Shown: piece by piece, positions 54,729-64,000 of the stretch
How positions within the stretch are numbered: the stretch's first letter is position 1
How the letters are laid out: the number at the start of each line of letters is the position of its first letter
Made by a program: the position numbers and the translations under genes
The notes under the pieces: model-generated
What the model was told of the DNA's origin: nothing
The model's database searches: none
The model's input: only the letters and a program-made list of their open reading frames with translations
Assembly (NCBI RefSeq): GCF_003589595.1
Contig: NW_020653726.1
Span: forward strand, 13,358,321 to 13,422,320
Reading direction: 5' to 3'
Length of the DNA: 64,000 nt
Source: Hyposmocoma kahamanoa
Lineage: Eukaryota > Arthropoda > Insecta > Lepidoptera > Cosmopterigidae

Positions 54729-57483
54729 ATGCCAAACACGAAGAAACAAACTCGAGAAGAAAGACTGTTGAAGAAAAGAATTGCGGAAAGGAAACGCAAA
54801 GAAAGAATAAAAAATGATCCGGTACTATTGGAAGAGTTAAGGAAAAAAGAAAGAGAAAGGTATCATAGCAAAAAGGCAGAAGGTAAGATTCTACCTTTAT
54901 ATGAAATGCCAATACGTGAACGTAGACTGGTTCAAAGAAACAAAAAAATGTACAATAAAGCATATTACGCTGGAAAGAAAGCTGCAAGAATGGAAGCAAC
55001 GGTGGCAAATCTTCGTGGTAGCGAGTCCATTACAGAGTTCCCGCAAAACGATAGAGGCGACACATATTCAACAGCGCAACATTCTAATAGTACGAGAATG
55101 TCACGGTGTAGTAGTAGATACCCACTTTTAAGCAACTCGGACGCCATTGCCTTGCGTCCAAGAAATTGTCGAGATTGCAGCACAGACAGTCATACTAGAC
55201 GCTCCCATCGGGTCTTTCTGCGGTCTCAACGTGACAGCATCGAATCAAATGGTGATTTGACTAACAATCTAATACCAATTTCTTCCAATAATTTACATAC
55301 TAGTAGCCCTCTTCAGAGACCTCCACCGTCCCCTTTACCATCGCCTTGTGTTAGCAGCATACATTCCAATTACTCTACGGTCGCTCCTAACAGTCCAACT
55401 TCGGATTCATCGATCTCGTCATGTGTATATCGTAATATTCAAAATAAATATAGAAGATACCAACGAAACAAGTCAAGGCAAATAATCATGTTACAGAAAA
55501 GAGTACTAGAGCTAAGAAATGAGAAGAATAATTATAAGAAAAGAATTGAAAGACTAGAAAGGGTTGTGAAATTGATAAAAGCTAAAGCACCTAATCCAAT
55601 TACTAAAATAGTGCAGCAGAAAATACGTGGCAAAATTGGTGGTAATAGTCCTATAACAAAACAAGTACGAAGAATTGTAATTGATTTTTACGAAAACGAT
55701 GAAAACAGCCAGGTATGTCCAGGAAAAAATGATTTCATCACTAAAAACCAGTTAAAAAAAACAAAAGAGATACCAAACCGATACATTACGCAATTTACAT
55801 CACAGGTATTTAAATTCAGGTAATCCACCTATTAGTTATACCACATTTTGCCGATTGAGACCATTCTGGATTAGGAAGCCTGACTTAAACACACGAAATA
55901 CTTGCCTGTGTAAAATGCATGATAACATGGAACTTCTGATTCGTTCATTAAAGAAATATAAGATTTTTAGAGAAAACACAACAACAGCCATACTAAAAAC
56001 TTTATGCTGTGATAAAAACAATGTAGACTGTCTTCAAAGGAACTGTTCATTTTGTAAAAGCAAAAATGTATTGTACCAAGAGTTTGACAACTCTAATAGC
56101 ATGATATTCTGGCAATGGGAAAAAACAGTTAAGGTTTACGTGAAAAACAATATCGAAAAATCAACTAATGCCGTCGAAAAAGTCAAACATGTTAAAAAAC
56201 CGTTACAGGTCATAAAAATATTTGAAGATTCTCTGGATTCCTTTCTAAAACACTGTGGTAATATAAAAAATCAGTATAATACGACTACAGCAATTAAGAA
56301 AAATCTGACAGAAACAGAATGCTTAGTTCATATAGATTTTAGTGAAAATTACGCAGCTAAGTATGCGTCAGAAATTCAGTCAGTACATTTTGGGGCCAGC
56401 AGACCACAGTTTACACTTCACACTGCGGTGATATACCATCGAAGCAATCAAAATCAAAGCATCGTACCACAGCCGTTTTGCACCGTTAGCACCTCTCTAA
56501 GGCATGACGCTTCTGCGGTGTGGGCTCATATGGTTCCAATACTGACTGAAATTGAAAGCATAAATCCAAATATAAATACGCTGCACATAGTTTCAGATTC
56601 GCCATCTGCTCAATACAGAAACAAAAAAATTTTCTACACCATGTCACAATTAAGTTCCTATTGTCCAAGTTTAACGTGTGTGGTTTGGCATTATTGTGAG
56701 TGTGGTCATGGCAAGGGTGCCCCGGATGGAGTTGGAGGATTTTTAAAAAGAACTGCGGATCAATTGGTGTCATTTGGAAACGACATTACTGACATTGATT
56801 CGTTTATTTGCGCATTAAAAGCTGCCAGTAATAACATTCAAATTAAACGTGTAGAAGATTACGAAATTGTAGAAAAAGATTGGCTCATTCCTCAGGATTT
56901 GAAGCCTTTTCCTGGCAACATGAAGGTTCATCAGGTTATTTGGAGAAAAAGTAATTACTCTAAATTAGCACTCCGTGCCTTATCTTGCATCAAGCCTCAA
57001 TGTCTGAATAAACCCATTGCATGTCCCCATGGGAAACATTTGGGCTTCTACAATTTACCTTTACAAAATATTCTTAGAGATAGCGTTGTAAATCGTAGTT
57101 CTTCTTCAACTCCCAATAAAAACTACAATAAAATGATTTCCCCATTACACCAAAAGAAAGTTTCAACTGTGGCAAACAAATTTATATTAAGTCCTAAAAC
57201 AACAACGGTATCTCAAAATAAAACTTCTTCTATAGGGCTGTCAAATATAGATTCAGTAATCAGGGAATGTGGTACAAACTCGGATTTTGAAAATGTTGTC
57301 CCTACTAGTTCATTCTTTGAAAACATCAACACCGATACATTTTCTAAGTTTGAAAACTCTAGAGATGCTTCTCTACGTCACGAAGATGAAGATCAAAATG
57401 ATGTTACATATTTAGATACAAATTTTAATGCTGGAATCATTGCTCTGAGTGATGATGATGATGATAACTATGACATATTTTAA
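54729..57483 (+). pseudogene. Large DDE-type transposase in two frames (one-base frameshift)
   Basis: The first frame (54729-55823, 364 codons) begins with a very basic region rich in Lys, Arg and Glu (residues 1-100). A Ser-rich linker and a coiled coil (about 245-290, MLQKRVLELRNEKNNYKKRI) follow. The second frame is open from 55756 to 57483. It has a Cys cluster (CCDKNNVDC, C-x2-C) and then conserved blocks. These are DFSENYAAKY, HFGASRPQFTLHTAVIY, SDSPSAQYRNK and CGHGKGAPDGVGG. Counting from its TTG at 55855, candidate catalytic acidic residues are Asp161, Asp248 and Asp291 or Glu282. The C-terminus is acidic (SDDDDDNYDIF). The family blocks run on without a gap across 55815-55825, so a single extra base, not an intron, best explains the two frames. 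The start codon is the first ATG in the basic region. Product ~915 residues. Confidence 0.82.
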
Positions 57484-58555
57484 TATTCTCCAAGTTGGTA
57501 AATGATTACGAAATTGATTTTAAAATGGTTACTAAACCGTAAAATATAAAATATAATGAGCATTCGATGATTATATTATGTTGTTTACAAACATTTATTT
57601 CATTTTGTTTGAAGTAAGTTCATCAAATGAAAAATTACACTTCCGCTAAGGTTAGGAAATCAATAAGTAATGTTACTAAATTACTAAATTGTTGTTTTTA
57701 GAATTGTTTATATGATTGTTTTCTATCCATATATTATCGTGGTATTTTCTCAGATTTGTATTAAGTACAATGATGAAACATTAAATATGTTATTAATCAT
57801 AAATTACGACTGATTTAATTATTGTAATTTATTAGACAGTTTCACTAATAGAAACTGCTGGCTTAGCAGTTTCTATTTTTTTTTATAGTTGTTATTATTT
57901 AAAGTTACTTTTTTGAATGTATATCTTTAGGACATCTAAGACTGATATATTTTTTGTTTGTTTTAAATGTAAGTTGTTTTTGTTAGAAGCATTTAATTCA
58001 TAACATGTGGACCTTGTTAATATTACGGGGATCGGATCTCATTTTTAATAAGGTAGATTTTAATATGGTAAAATGTTACGTTAACATAATAATTTCTTTA
58101 TACTTAAAAATTAAAACACTTGATTAAATTATAATTATAGTTTTGTGCCTAATAGTGGTTTCTTTATACTTAAAAATTAAAACACTTGATTAAATTAATT
58201 TAATTTTGTTTGTTTTTACATACATTCCAAATTTGGTGGCAATATTCAATTCTGGTGCAATTGGTAAGCGTTTTGGTGGCTTTTCTAAATTTTGGTGGCG
58301 ACAAAAATTTTGAATTGCCAATATCTCTGAAATTATAGAAAATGGTTATGTGCCTGTCACATATATATAAATGAAATGTTTTATTTTATTGCAAATGAGT
58401 CTCTGATACTGGAAAATCTTAAAAAAAAATTGCGCCACCAAAACTTACAATAAAATGCATTTGTTGATATTCACCCATGTATATGTCCATGGCAATCGCA
58501 ATACAGGGTTTACCTAGTGCGGGGCTATGAATGTGTGCGTTAATTATTTATTATT

Positions 58556-59654
58556 CACTTTTATTAATCCCACAAAAAACGAGGTCTACTTTTTTTAAAT
58601 AAAAAAGTTATTTCGTTGTGCACACTATTATAAACCATTGCTCAGAAAACTCATTCGGTTTTGGGGTGGGTTCCCCAAAAACGAATGAATTTTCTGAGTA
58701 ATGGTCTTTAAAACGATAAAAAAAGATGCGAGTAGACAATGACAAAAGCGCCTACTTATATTTTTTTAAATTTATTGATACCCAGTGACGGGACGAACAT
58801 GTCGTACAAAAACCGCGCTCTAGTGTTTATTTAACGATGAAAACGTCGTGATTAAATCTTTTATTCCCAATATAGTCCAATATTAGGTTTATCGTTTGTA
58901 ATTTCACATGTCAGTAGGCACCTCATACAATACTCACTTACGACATACAAGTTAATCTCCTGAACTTTGCATATTTGCCATGCAACTTAGTACCAAATAA
59001 CCAATTGCGCAGTATTTATTTTAAATGTCGTCTCAGTTTTGAATTCCTATCACATTTAGTGGGATTTGTTGTACAATTTGGGGGAATCAGCGGTTTACAG
59101 AACGGCATTGTAGCTGTTTGTGGCCTCCCTTCAGAGCCTTAATCGGCCTATAAATTTACTTTTATGTACAATCCACAATCGGAAGGTTTGAGTGTGCCTC
59201 CTTTTTACATGATCAAACAAATATAAATCGCTTACATCAACGTACGCCAAAAACCAAAACATTAGATGTATTTTTTGCGTTTCTTTTAAGATTATAAGAG
59301 CAAGTTTATTGCGTTTACTTTGATAAAAGTAGCGATTAGTGTGTTAGAAAAAATAAGAAGATTGAAGACAAAATTATATATAAAACATAGTCACACTGCC
59401 TTTGGCAAAAATTTCACAGAAGTAATCTAAGTAATCTACTCGTATTTTTCTACCAAAGTAATATGTGAAAACATACATATGTGAATTACCTAGTATCCTA
59501 CACTATTTATCAACAGCAACTAATATGACGCGCGTTTGAAGATCTAAAATGCGATATGACAATGTTTTTCATGTGCTTATGATTTATGACATAGTACCTA
59601 CTTCTATTAATAAAAAAAGATAAATAAGTAAATAAATAAAGAAACTAATTATTA
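58556..59654. other. Stretch without a gene; short inverted pair
   Basis: GAAAACTCATTCG near 58645 and CGAATGAATTTTC near 58682 are inverted, with CCATTGCTCAG/GAGTAATGG outside them. A family 5 scrap (CCAGTGACGGGACGAACATG) lies at 58783. Nothing else is recognised. Confidence 0.4.
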
Positions 59655-59790
59655 ATTGAAAGATCGAACTCTGAGAATTTTTTCTAGCAAAGTGTGCTGA
59701 ATACCCTGGTTTGAATCCAGGCGGGTCGAAGGTGTTTTTCTTGGTGATTGATATTTGTATTAATAATTAAAACAAACTAGTAGAGTATTT
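59655..59790 (+). repeat. SINE family 4, plus orientation, partial
   Basis: The B-box region TGGTTTGAATCCAGGCGGGT is followed by CTTGGTGATTGATATTTGTA and TTAATAATTAAAACAAACTA, then GTAGAGTA, the family body in order. Confidence 0.65.
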
Positions 59791-59929
59791 AAAAAAAGAA
59801 TATTATATCAGTAAAACTTCGTGATACTCATACGAGTGCACAAACTTAATATTAAAGAAAATTCATTAAGTATTAAATAAGCAACGGGTCTTTAATAAAA
59901 AAACAAAGTGTAACTTGTAAAAGTGCAGT

Positions 59930-60240
59930 GTTAACTTAATGGTTTGACCTACCAGGTGGTGGGTCGGGAGGTCCCAAGCAGAGGCCGAGGGTTCGAATCC
60001 AGGCTTGCACCTCTGAGTTTCTCGGAATTTATGTGCGAAATTTAATTTGAAATTTACCATGAGCTTTTCGGTGAACGAAAACATCGTGAAGAAACCTGCA
60101 CGTCGAAGAAGGTCCACAACCCTCGCAAAACGTGTGAGTGCCCAACCCGCATGGTGCCAGTGTGACGGACTATGTCCTAAACCCTTGCCTGAGAGGAGAC
60201 TTGTGCCCAACAGTGGGACGTATAAATGGATTGAAGAACT
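59930..60240 (+). repeat. SINE family 3, good copy
   Basis: Head TTAATGGTTTGACCTACCAG, B-box GAGGGTTCGAATCCAGGC, then TTATGTGCGAAATTTAATTT, AAACCTGCACGTCGAAGAAG, CCTGAGAGGAGACTTGTGCC and GTGGGACGTATAAATGGATT. The 153-codon minus frame 60327-59866 crosses it and is not a gene. Confidence 0.82.
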
Positions 60241-60667
60241 TATGAAAAACAACGCAGCGCATTCATTTACAATATAGCACAGTTTTAGCGTCATCATAAG
60301 TATTTTAAACAATATTATATAAGACAAATGCGTCTGTAGAAATATAGCTTAATACTCCTGGATGTTCTCAAAAGTTGTTAGCGAGCCCAGGTGCTCCGTC
60401 GCCTCATCTTGCAGGAAACATTTTTCTCTCCCAACTTGAATTCACACTTTCGGATAACAAATTGCTACATTTATGACACTCGCAAAAAAAAAGTTTAAAT
60501 TAAAAAACATTAATTTGCTTACTAAGGAACGGAAACTTGGAAATCTATTAGCGGTATCTGCACTCAACTAATAAGTTTGAAGTTAGAAAACTCGGCCGTG
60601 ACTCATTGATTGAAACTTAACTTGAAGCCAGTTTTAGTTTGTAATATAAATAAATTGTTCGTAAAAA

Positions 60668-60745
60668 AAGCCGTGGCAGCCTAATGGTTTAACCTACCGC
60701 AGAAGTCTCAAGCAGAGGCCGTGGGTTTGATTCCGGGCATTATGA
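60668..60745 (+). repeat. SINE family 3, head only
   Basis: AGCCGTGGCAGCCTAATGGT (A-box region), then CAAGCAGAGGCCGTGGGTTT and GATTCCGGGC. It is truncated 3' of the B box. Confidence 0.7.
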
Positions 60746-61433
60746 TTTATGACCAGGCTAAATAAAATAAGTCGGTAGGCAGAGCACTATTAGCATTTAT
60801 TGGCAAAAAACGGGGCACAGAGATATTCACAGATACTACGACGTAAGTAAATACTTAAAATAGGAACTGATATAACAGAAAAGACACATGTACATGAGAA
60901 TTACATATTATTCGAACCAGTGTTAATCGCGAACTTTCGAATAGTAACTGGGGCGCATGAGGTTGCGGGTATGGTGCGGATCGGTAATCACCATACACTA
61001 GAGCCTATACAAATCTAGAAAACTCGATTCCACTTCGGATGTCGCTTGTGCACAGAGTACGATTCGTATCAGTTCCAAATCTGAGAAAAAACGGAAGTTA
61101 CTGGACGTAATGTCGTTATTACCGTATTTAGTCACGAAAAAGGTGGTTTTTTGGCAAAACAGGGTCGATGACGAAAAGTGCCATCCACATTCGGAAAGAC
61201 TAAGCGAAAAGTCAAAGTCACTCGGGGATGGGCAGTCGTCGCGATATCGGGTCGGATACTTGCGAGTATGTTTCGGACGCACTAGATGGGGTTGACACAT
61301 TAATGAAATTTATTCCGGACTTTTCGGTCAAGGAAAACATGGCATCGCAGTGGGACATACAAGTAGGTGATGATGATGTTAGTATAATTATATGTTACAT
61401 AGTTGAGCCTCTGTAGTTAGGAGATTTTTTTTG
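60746..61433. other. Stretch without a recognised gene
   Basis: The 100-codon minus frame 61300-60998 shows no motif; nothing else is seen. Confidence 0.4.
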
Positions 61434-61434
61434 T

Positions 61435-61755
61435 GATATCAATAGACGGGACGAACAAGTCGTGTGTCTGGTGGTAAGGGACTCGCCTGTCCATAACAGT
61501 TGCAGTGCCACTAGAGCTTTATAACACCAAGATCCACCTTGCCTATTTACGCCACCAAGAGGTAATGTGAGCATTAATGCGTTCCGGGTTGGAAGGGTAA
61601 GGGTTAAGGTAAAATTACAGGCACATGGAATTTGTCAACTTTTGCCTCAGGGTGAGATTTTTGCGATTAGAAGCTCTAAATGACACTGGAAATGGTATGG
61701 GGAGGCGTGTCGCTTAGGCGCACGACGTGTTCATCCCGTCACTAAGTATTCTATA
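61435..61755. repeat. Family 5, two partial copies head to head
   Basis: 61435-61540 is a minus tail half (AGACGGGACGAACAAGTCGT, CCTGTCCATAACAGTTGCAG). 61541-61755 is a plus copy (ACCTTGCCTATTTACGCCAC, GCACATGGAATTTGTCAACT, GTGTTCATCCCGTCACTAAG). The two tails point outward, giving a ~320-bp inverted arrangement. Confidence 0.78.
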
Positions 61756-62074
61756 AAAACAGAAAAAAGAAAAAGAACAACACAACAGAAAACAATGAAA
61801 CACAGAACAATACAACATAGGAATACGCTTGTTGCCGTGTGCATAGCGCCGAATTCAGTGCTATGTGACAAACGGGCGTACAACTTTTTGTTATTGAAAA
61901 ATATAAAGAAAGTACATACATATACCTACAACAAATGGTCTACGTCCCTATACATGCATTATGGTTTGATAACATCAAAGAAGAAGGGCTTTAAATTAGA
62001 AATGAATGATGACAAAATTGTGCTAATAGTGTTAAGGGATAAGAAAAAAATCACCTTTTAAACTTTGCCAGCGA

Positions 62075-62315
62075 GTACATTTCTGCCGCCTAGCAGTAAT
62101 GTCAGTATTATTGTGTTCCGGTTTTGAAGGGTGCTGGTGAAATTACAGGCACATGGGACTTGTCAACTTGTATCATGGTGACGGGCGCAGTGTCAGTAAC
62201 CCTCAGATGTTTACGATTTAAAGCTCTGCGTGGCACTGCAACTGTTATGGACAGGCGTGTAGCGTAAATCAGGCGCACGACTTGTTCGTTCCTTCACTTG
62301 AAATTATAAAAAAAA
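62075..62315 (+). repeat. Dispersed repeat family 5, copy lacking the head
   Basis: TTTCTGCCGCCTAGCAGTAA, TTCCGGTTTTGAAGGGTGCT, CAGGCACATGGGACTTGTCA, GTTATGGACAGGCGTGTAGC and the tail CTTCACTTGAAATTATAAAA. Confidence 0.85.
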
Positions 62316-64000
62316 ATATTAACGATCGTTCTGACCAAAAACGACTTTTGTCACCGTTTTCGACGCAAAATGTTCTTCTATTTTTCAAACTTTGCTATGA
62401 AAGTAGTTGACTGTCGAAATAAAATAATATCGATGGCTTTTTAGATTATCAAATACACTTAACTCATCAGCTAGATGGTAAAAAACAAACTGAGGCGTAT
62501 CGGACAGGCAAAGTAGGCGAATAATATAATATCGACTCCATGTTGTCATGTGACTTTTTAACCAATAGAATGCTAAATAGAAAAAATAGAATGGTAAATT
62601 AGCACCGAATTTACATTAAAATTTAGGTCTGAATACAACTATACAAAACATAAACTATTTTGGCTGTTTAAAACATGGAAATATAATAATAACTTTCCGC
62701 GGAACTCAATTCTGGAATTTCTATCGTATCAGGGAAATGACGGCACAATTTACGAAAATGACGCGAAAAATTACCAATGTATCTATGTATCAATGTATCT
62801 AAAACCACCTAGGAATTAAGGTACCTAAGACATTCCAGGAGAAAATTGGTTAGATGATTCTGAGTATTTTAAAACATATTAATTCAAATAGTTCTAAATT
62901 TAGTCTTTAAGTTCTAGTCCGTTGTAATTATTTTGAAAAGTCACCGATATTTATAAAAAATTAATATTAGCTTATTGGATCTGCAATAAAACGTAACATT
63001 GACGATTTTAAAATATTATAAGTGAATGATTGTAACTTTGAAACTTTCTGTGATATTACAAAAAAAAGTAAGAGTATAGCAGAATTTAAAATAATTTTGA
63101 AAATATACTCTATGTATGGGTTTTTTTATTGAAGTGTTTTTTTATGTCAGAAAGTATATTATCGCACGAAAATTTGTCATCAAGTGAAGGGATCTAGTTT
63201 ATTTTATGTACAGTCGATGACCTAAGATACTTGACCCATTACCGACTATTTGGTTCTGAGTAGATCAGTGTGTAGAAAGGTGTTAAAAAACTTAACCTTT
63301 AACCTATGAGCGGGAAAATTCCTTTCGATGTGACTTCCTTATTGTATTATTAATGAATCATATTTTAAGAATCTTTTAAAGCCAATTTGATCTTTAATTA
63401 CATTACATAAATACAAATTATTGACATGTATCACTGTTAACACATTATTGTTTTAAAAGCATAATTCGATTATGATATTATTTTCTGAATTTTTTTAGTT
63501 ATATTTTTTTATGTACATGACACTCCCTTTGTAATACTGGCAACAATAATTTCACCCTGTATTTACTCTTGATGCAATGTTCTGCGCTATCACCGAAGGG
63601 AGGTGCTGAAGATCAGTGCTTTGAAAGTGGGCAAAATCCGCACTGACCTATTTGGCTTGCTGCAGCACACCCAAGCTGTCGATTATTTTTTGTTAGGCAC
63701 AGGCTGTTTTTTATGTATTTTAATTCAATTTCATTTTGTTATTGATGTTCTGACCGTTAATTTGTATTTGTGTTTGTTTCTATTTTATTCCATTTTTTGT
63801 ATTGTATTGTTTTTATCTACATTTTAAAGTTTGTTTTGTAAACACAAGGACTTATAAACGGTTATTATGATAAGTTATTGTAACTAATACGCGGAAATTT
63901 TCTGCGGGACGCGATGAGAATGAAAAAATCAACCCTGTTTCTAGTGTTCATATTAAGTTTTGACCTACAGTTAAGAGTTTACCGTTTTTGAGATTAAATA
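62316..64000. other. AT-rich stretch without a recognised gene
   Basis: No repeat landmark of the window is seen. A 74-codon plus frame at 63603-63827 is hydrophobic and preceded by a GC-richer start. Near 63790 a TTGTATTGTATTG run resembles the LINE tail at 43175, so 63540-63830 may be a decayed LINE end. Confidence 0.35.

Larger units (their letters stand above)
53710..58476 (+). mobile_element. 4767-bp autonomous-type DNA transposon, Sola-like (tentative)
   Basis: The ends GGGTGAATATC and GATATTCACCC form a perfect 11-bp TIR, flanked by ATGT on both sides (53706-53709, 58477-58480). The interrupted SINE fixes both ends and the 4-bp duplication independently. Inside lies one long transposase gene (54729-57483). 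Subterminal TTTGGTGGC or GCCACCAAA motifs occur near 54458-54515 and 58230-58315, and at 58434. They are probable binding sites (inference). A 37-bp direct duplication lies at 58099-58136 and 58159-58196. A 4-bp duplication with this type of protein suggests the Sola superfamily, but I could not run a search. Other little-studied DDE superfamilies remain possible. Confidence 0.85.
53567..58555 (+). repeat. SINE family 1, split by the 4.8-kb transposon
   Basis: The head and first half of the body are at 53567-53709 (TGCCTCCGTGGATGAACGAT, CCCAGGCCGGGAGAAATATT). The remainder is at 58477-58555 (ATATGTCCATGGCAATCGCA, TTTACCTAGTGCGGGGCTAT). Compared with 46475-46711, joining the two parts after removing one ATGT copy gives a normal SINE. 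The A and B boxes have substitutions. Confidence 0.9.

Noticed and set aside
54724..55183. Minus frames antisense to the transposase
   Set aside because: They are shadows of the plus-strand gene, whose codons and family motifs are clear.
55713..55819. Intron between the two transposase frames (donor CAG/GTATGT at 55713)
   Set aside because: The available acceptors (after 55805 or 55819) do not restore the reading frame, and the sequence between is conserved-looking coding sequence. A one-base frameshift is simpler.
59866..60327. 153-codon minus frame
   Set aside because: It crosses SINE family 3 and AT-rich flank. The motif-like parts are antisense SINE sequence.

Overview
The window looks like gene-poor, AT-rich intergenic or intronic DNA of an insect, most likely a moth or butterfly. 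The inference rests on its transposable elements: D,D34D mariners, RTE-like and Jockey-like LINE remnants with the usual insect RT tail motifs, several tRNA-derived SINE families, 3' ends with TGATGATGATG-type tails, and a short CCTAA run like the insect telomere repeat. I found no host protein-coding gene, no rRNA gene and no convincing functional tRNA. Almost every recognisable coding stretch is transposon-derived. This was read by eye without database searches, so family names are motif-based.

Layout. 1-4 kb: non-coding DNA, a 440-bp MITE with long terminal inverted repeats (TIRs), SINEs and a three-unit repeat. 4.1-6.3 kb: an internally deleted RTE LINE (minus) and a Jockey-like LINE 3' half (plus). 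7.5-8.8 kb: a complete mariner with one frameshift, next to a palindromic MITE. 9-36 kb: SINEs, about a dozen copies of a ~300-bp dispersed repeat (family 5 here), LINE tails, a second copy of the 440-bp MITE, foldback elements, and a long low-repeat tract at about 12.8-18.1 kb that may be old unique DNA. 36-44 kb: more foldbacks, a 1.1-kb TIR element and a LINE 3' end. 44.6-47 kb: a deleted mariner (minus), a Harbinger-type MITE with a TAA duplication and an excellent SINE copy. 47-50 kb: LINE tails and an unexplained GC-rich ORF.

50-58.6 kb is the most interesting part. A degenerate mariner (50050-53100) is split by a 1848-bp element (50515-52362) with perfect TIRs, an 8-bp target duplication and a THAP-finger remnant, all suggesting a P-element relative; this insert carries a 99-bp tandem array. 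Next to it a SINE is split by a 4767-bp DNA transposon (53710-58476) with an 11-bp TIR, a 4-bp target duplication and a large DDE-type transposase in two long open frames separated by one base. I tentatively place this element near the Sola superfamily. It looks young and is the best candidate for an undescribed or poorly described system.

The genes do not form pathways. Their relationship is stratigraphic: nested insertions give an order of events (SINE before the 4.8-kb element; mariner before the P-like element; RTE before the 269-bp MITE). The final 5 kb has SINEs, a head-to-head pair of family 5 copies and AT-rich DNA without recognisable genes.
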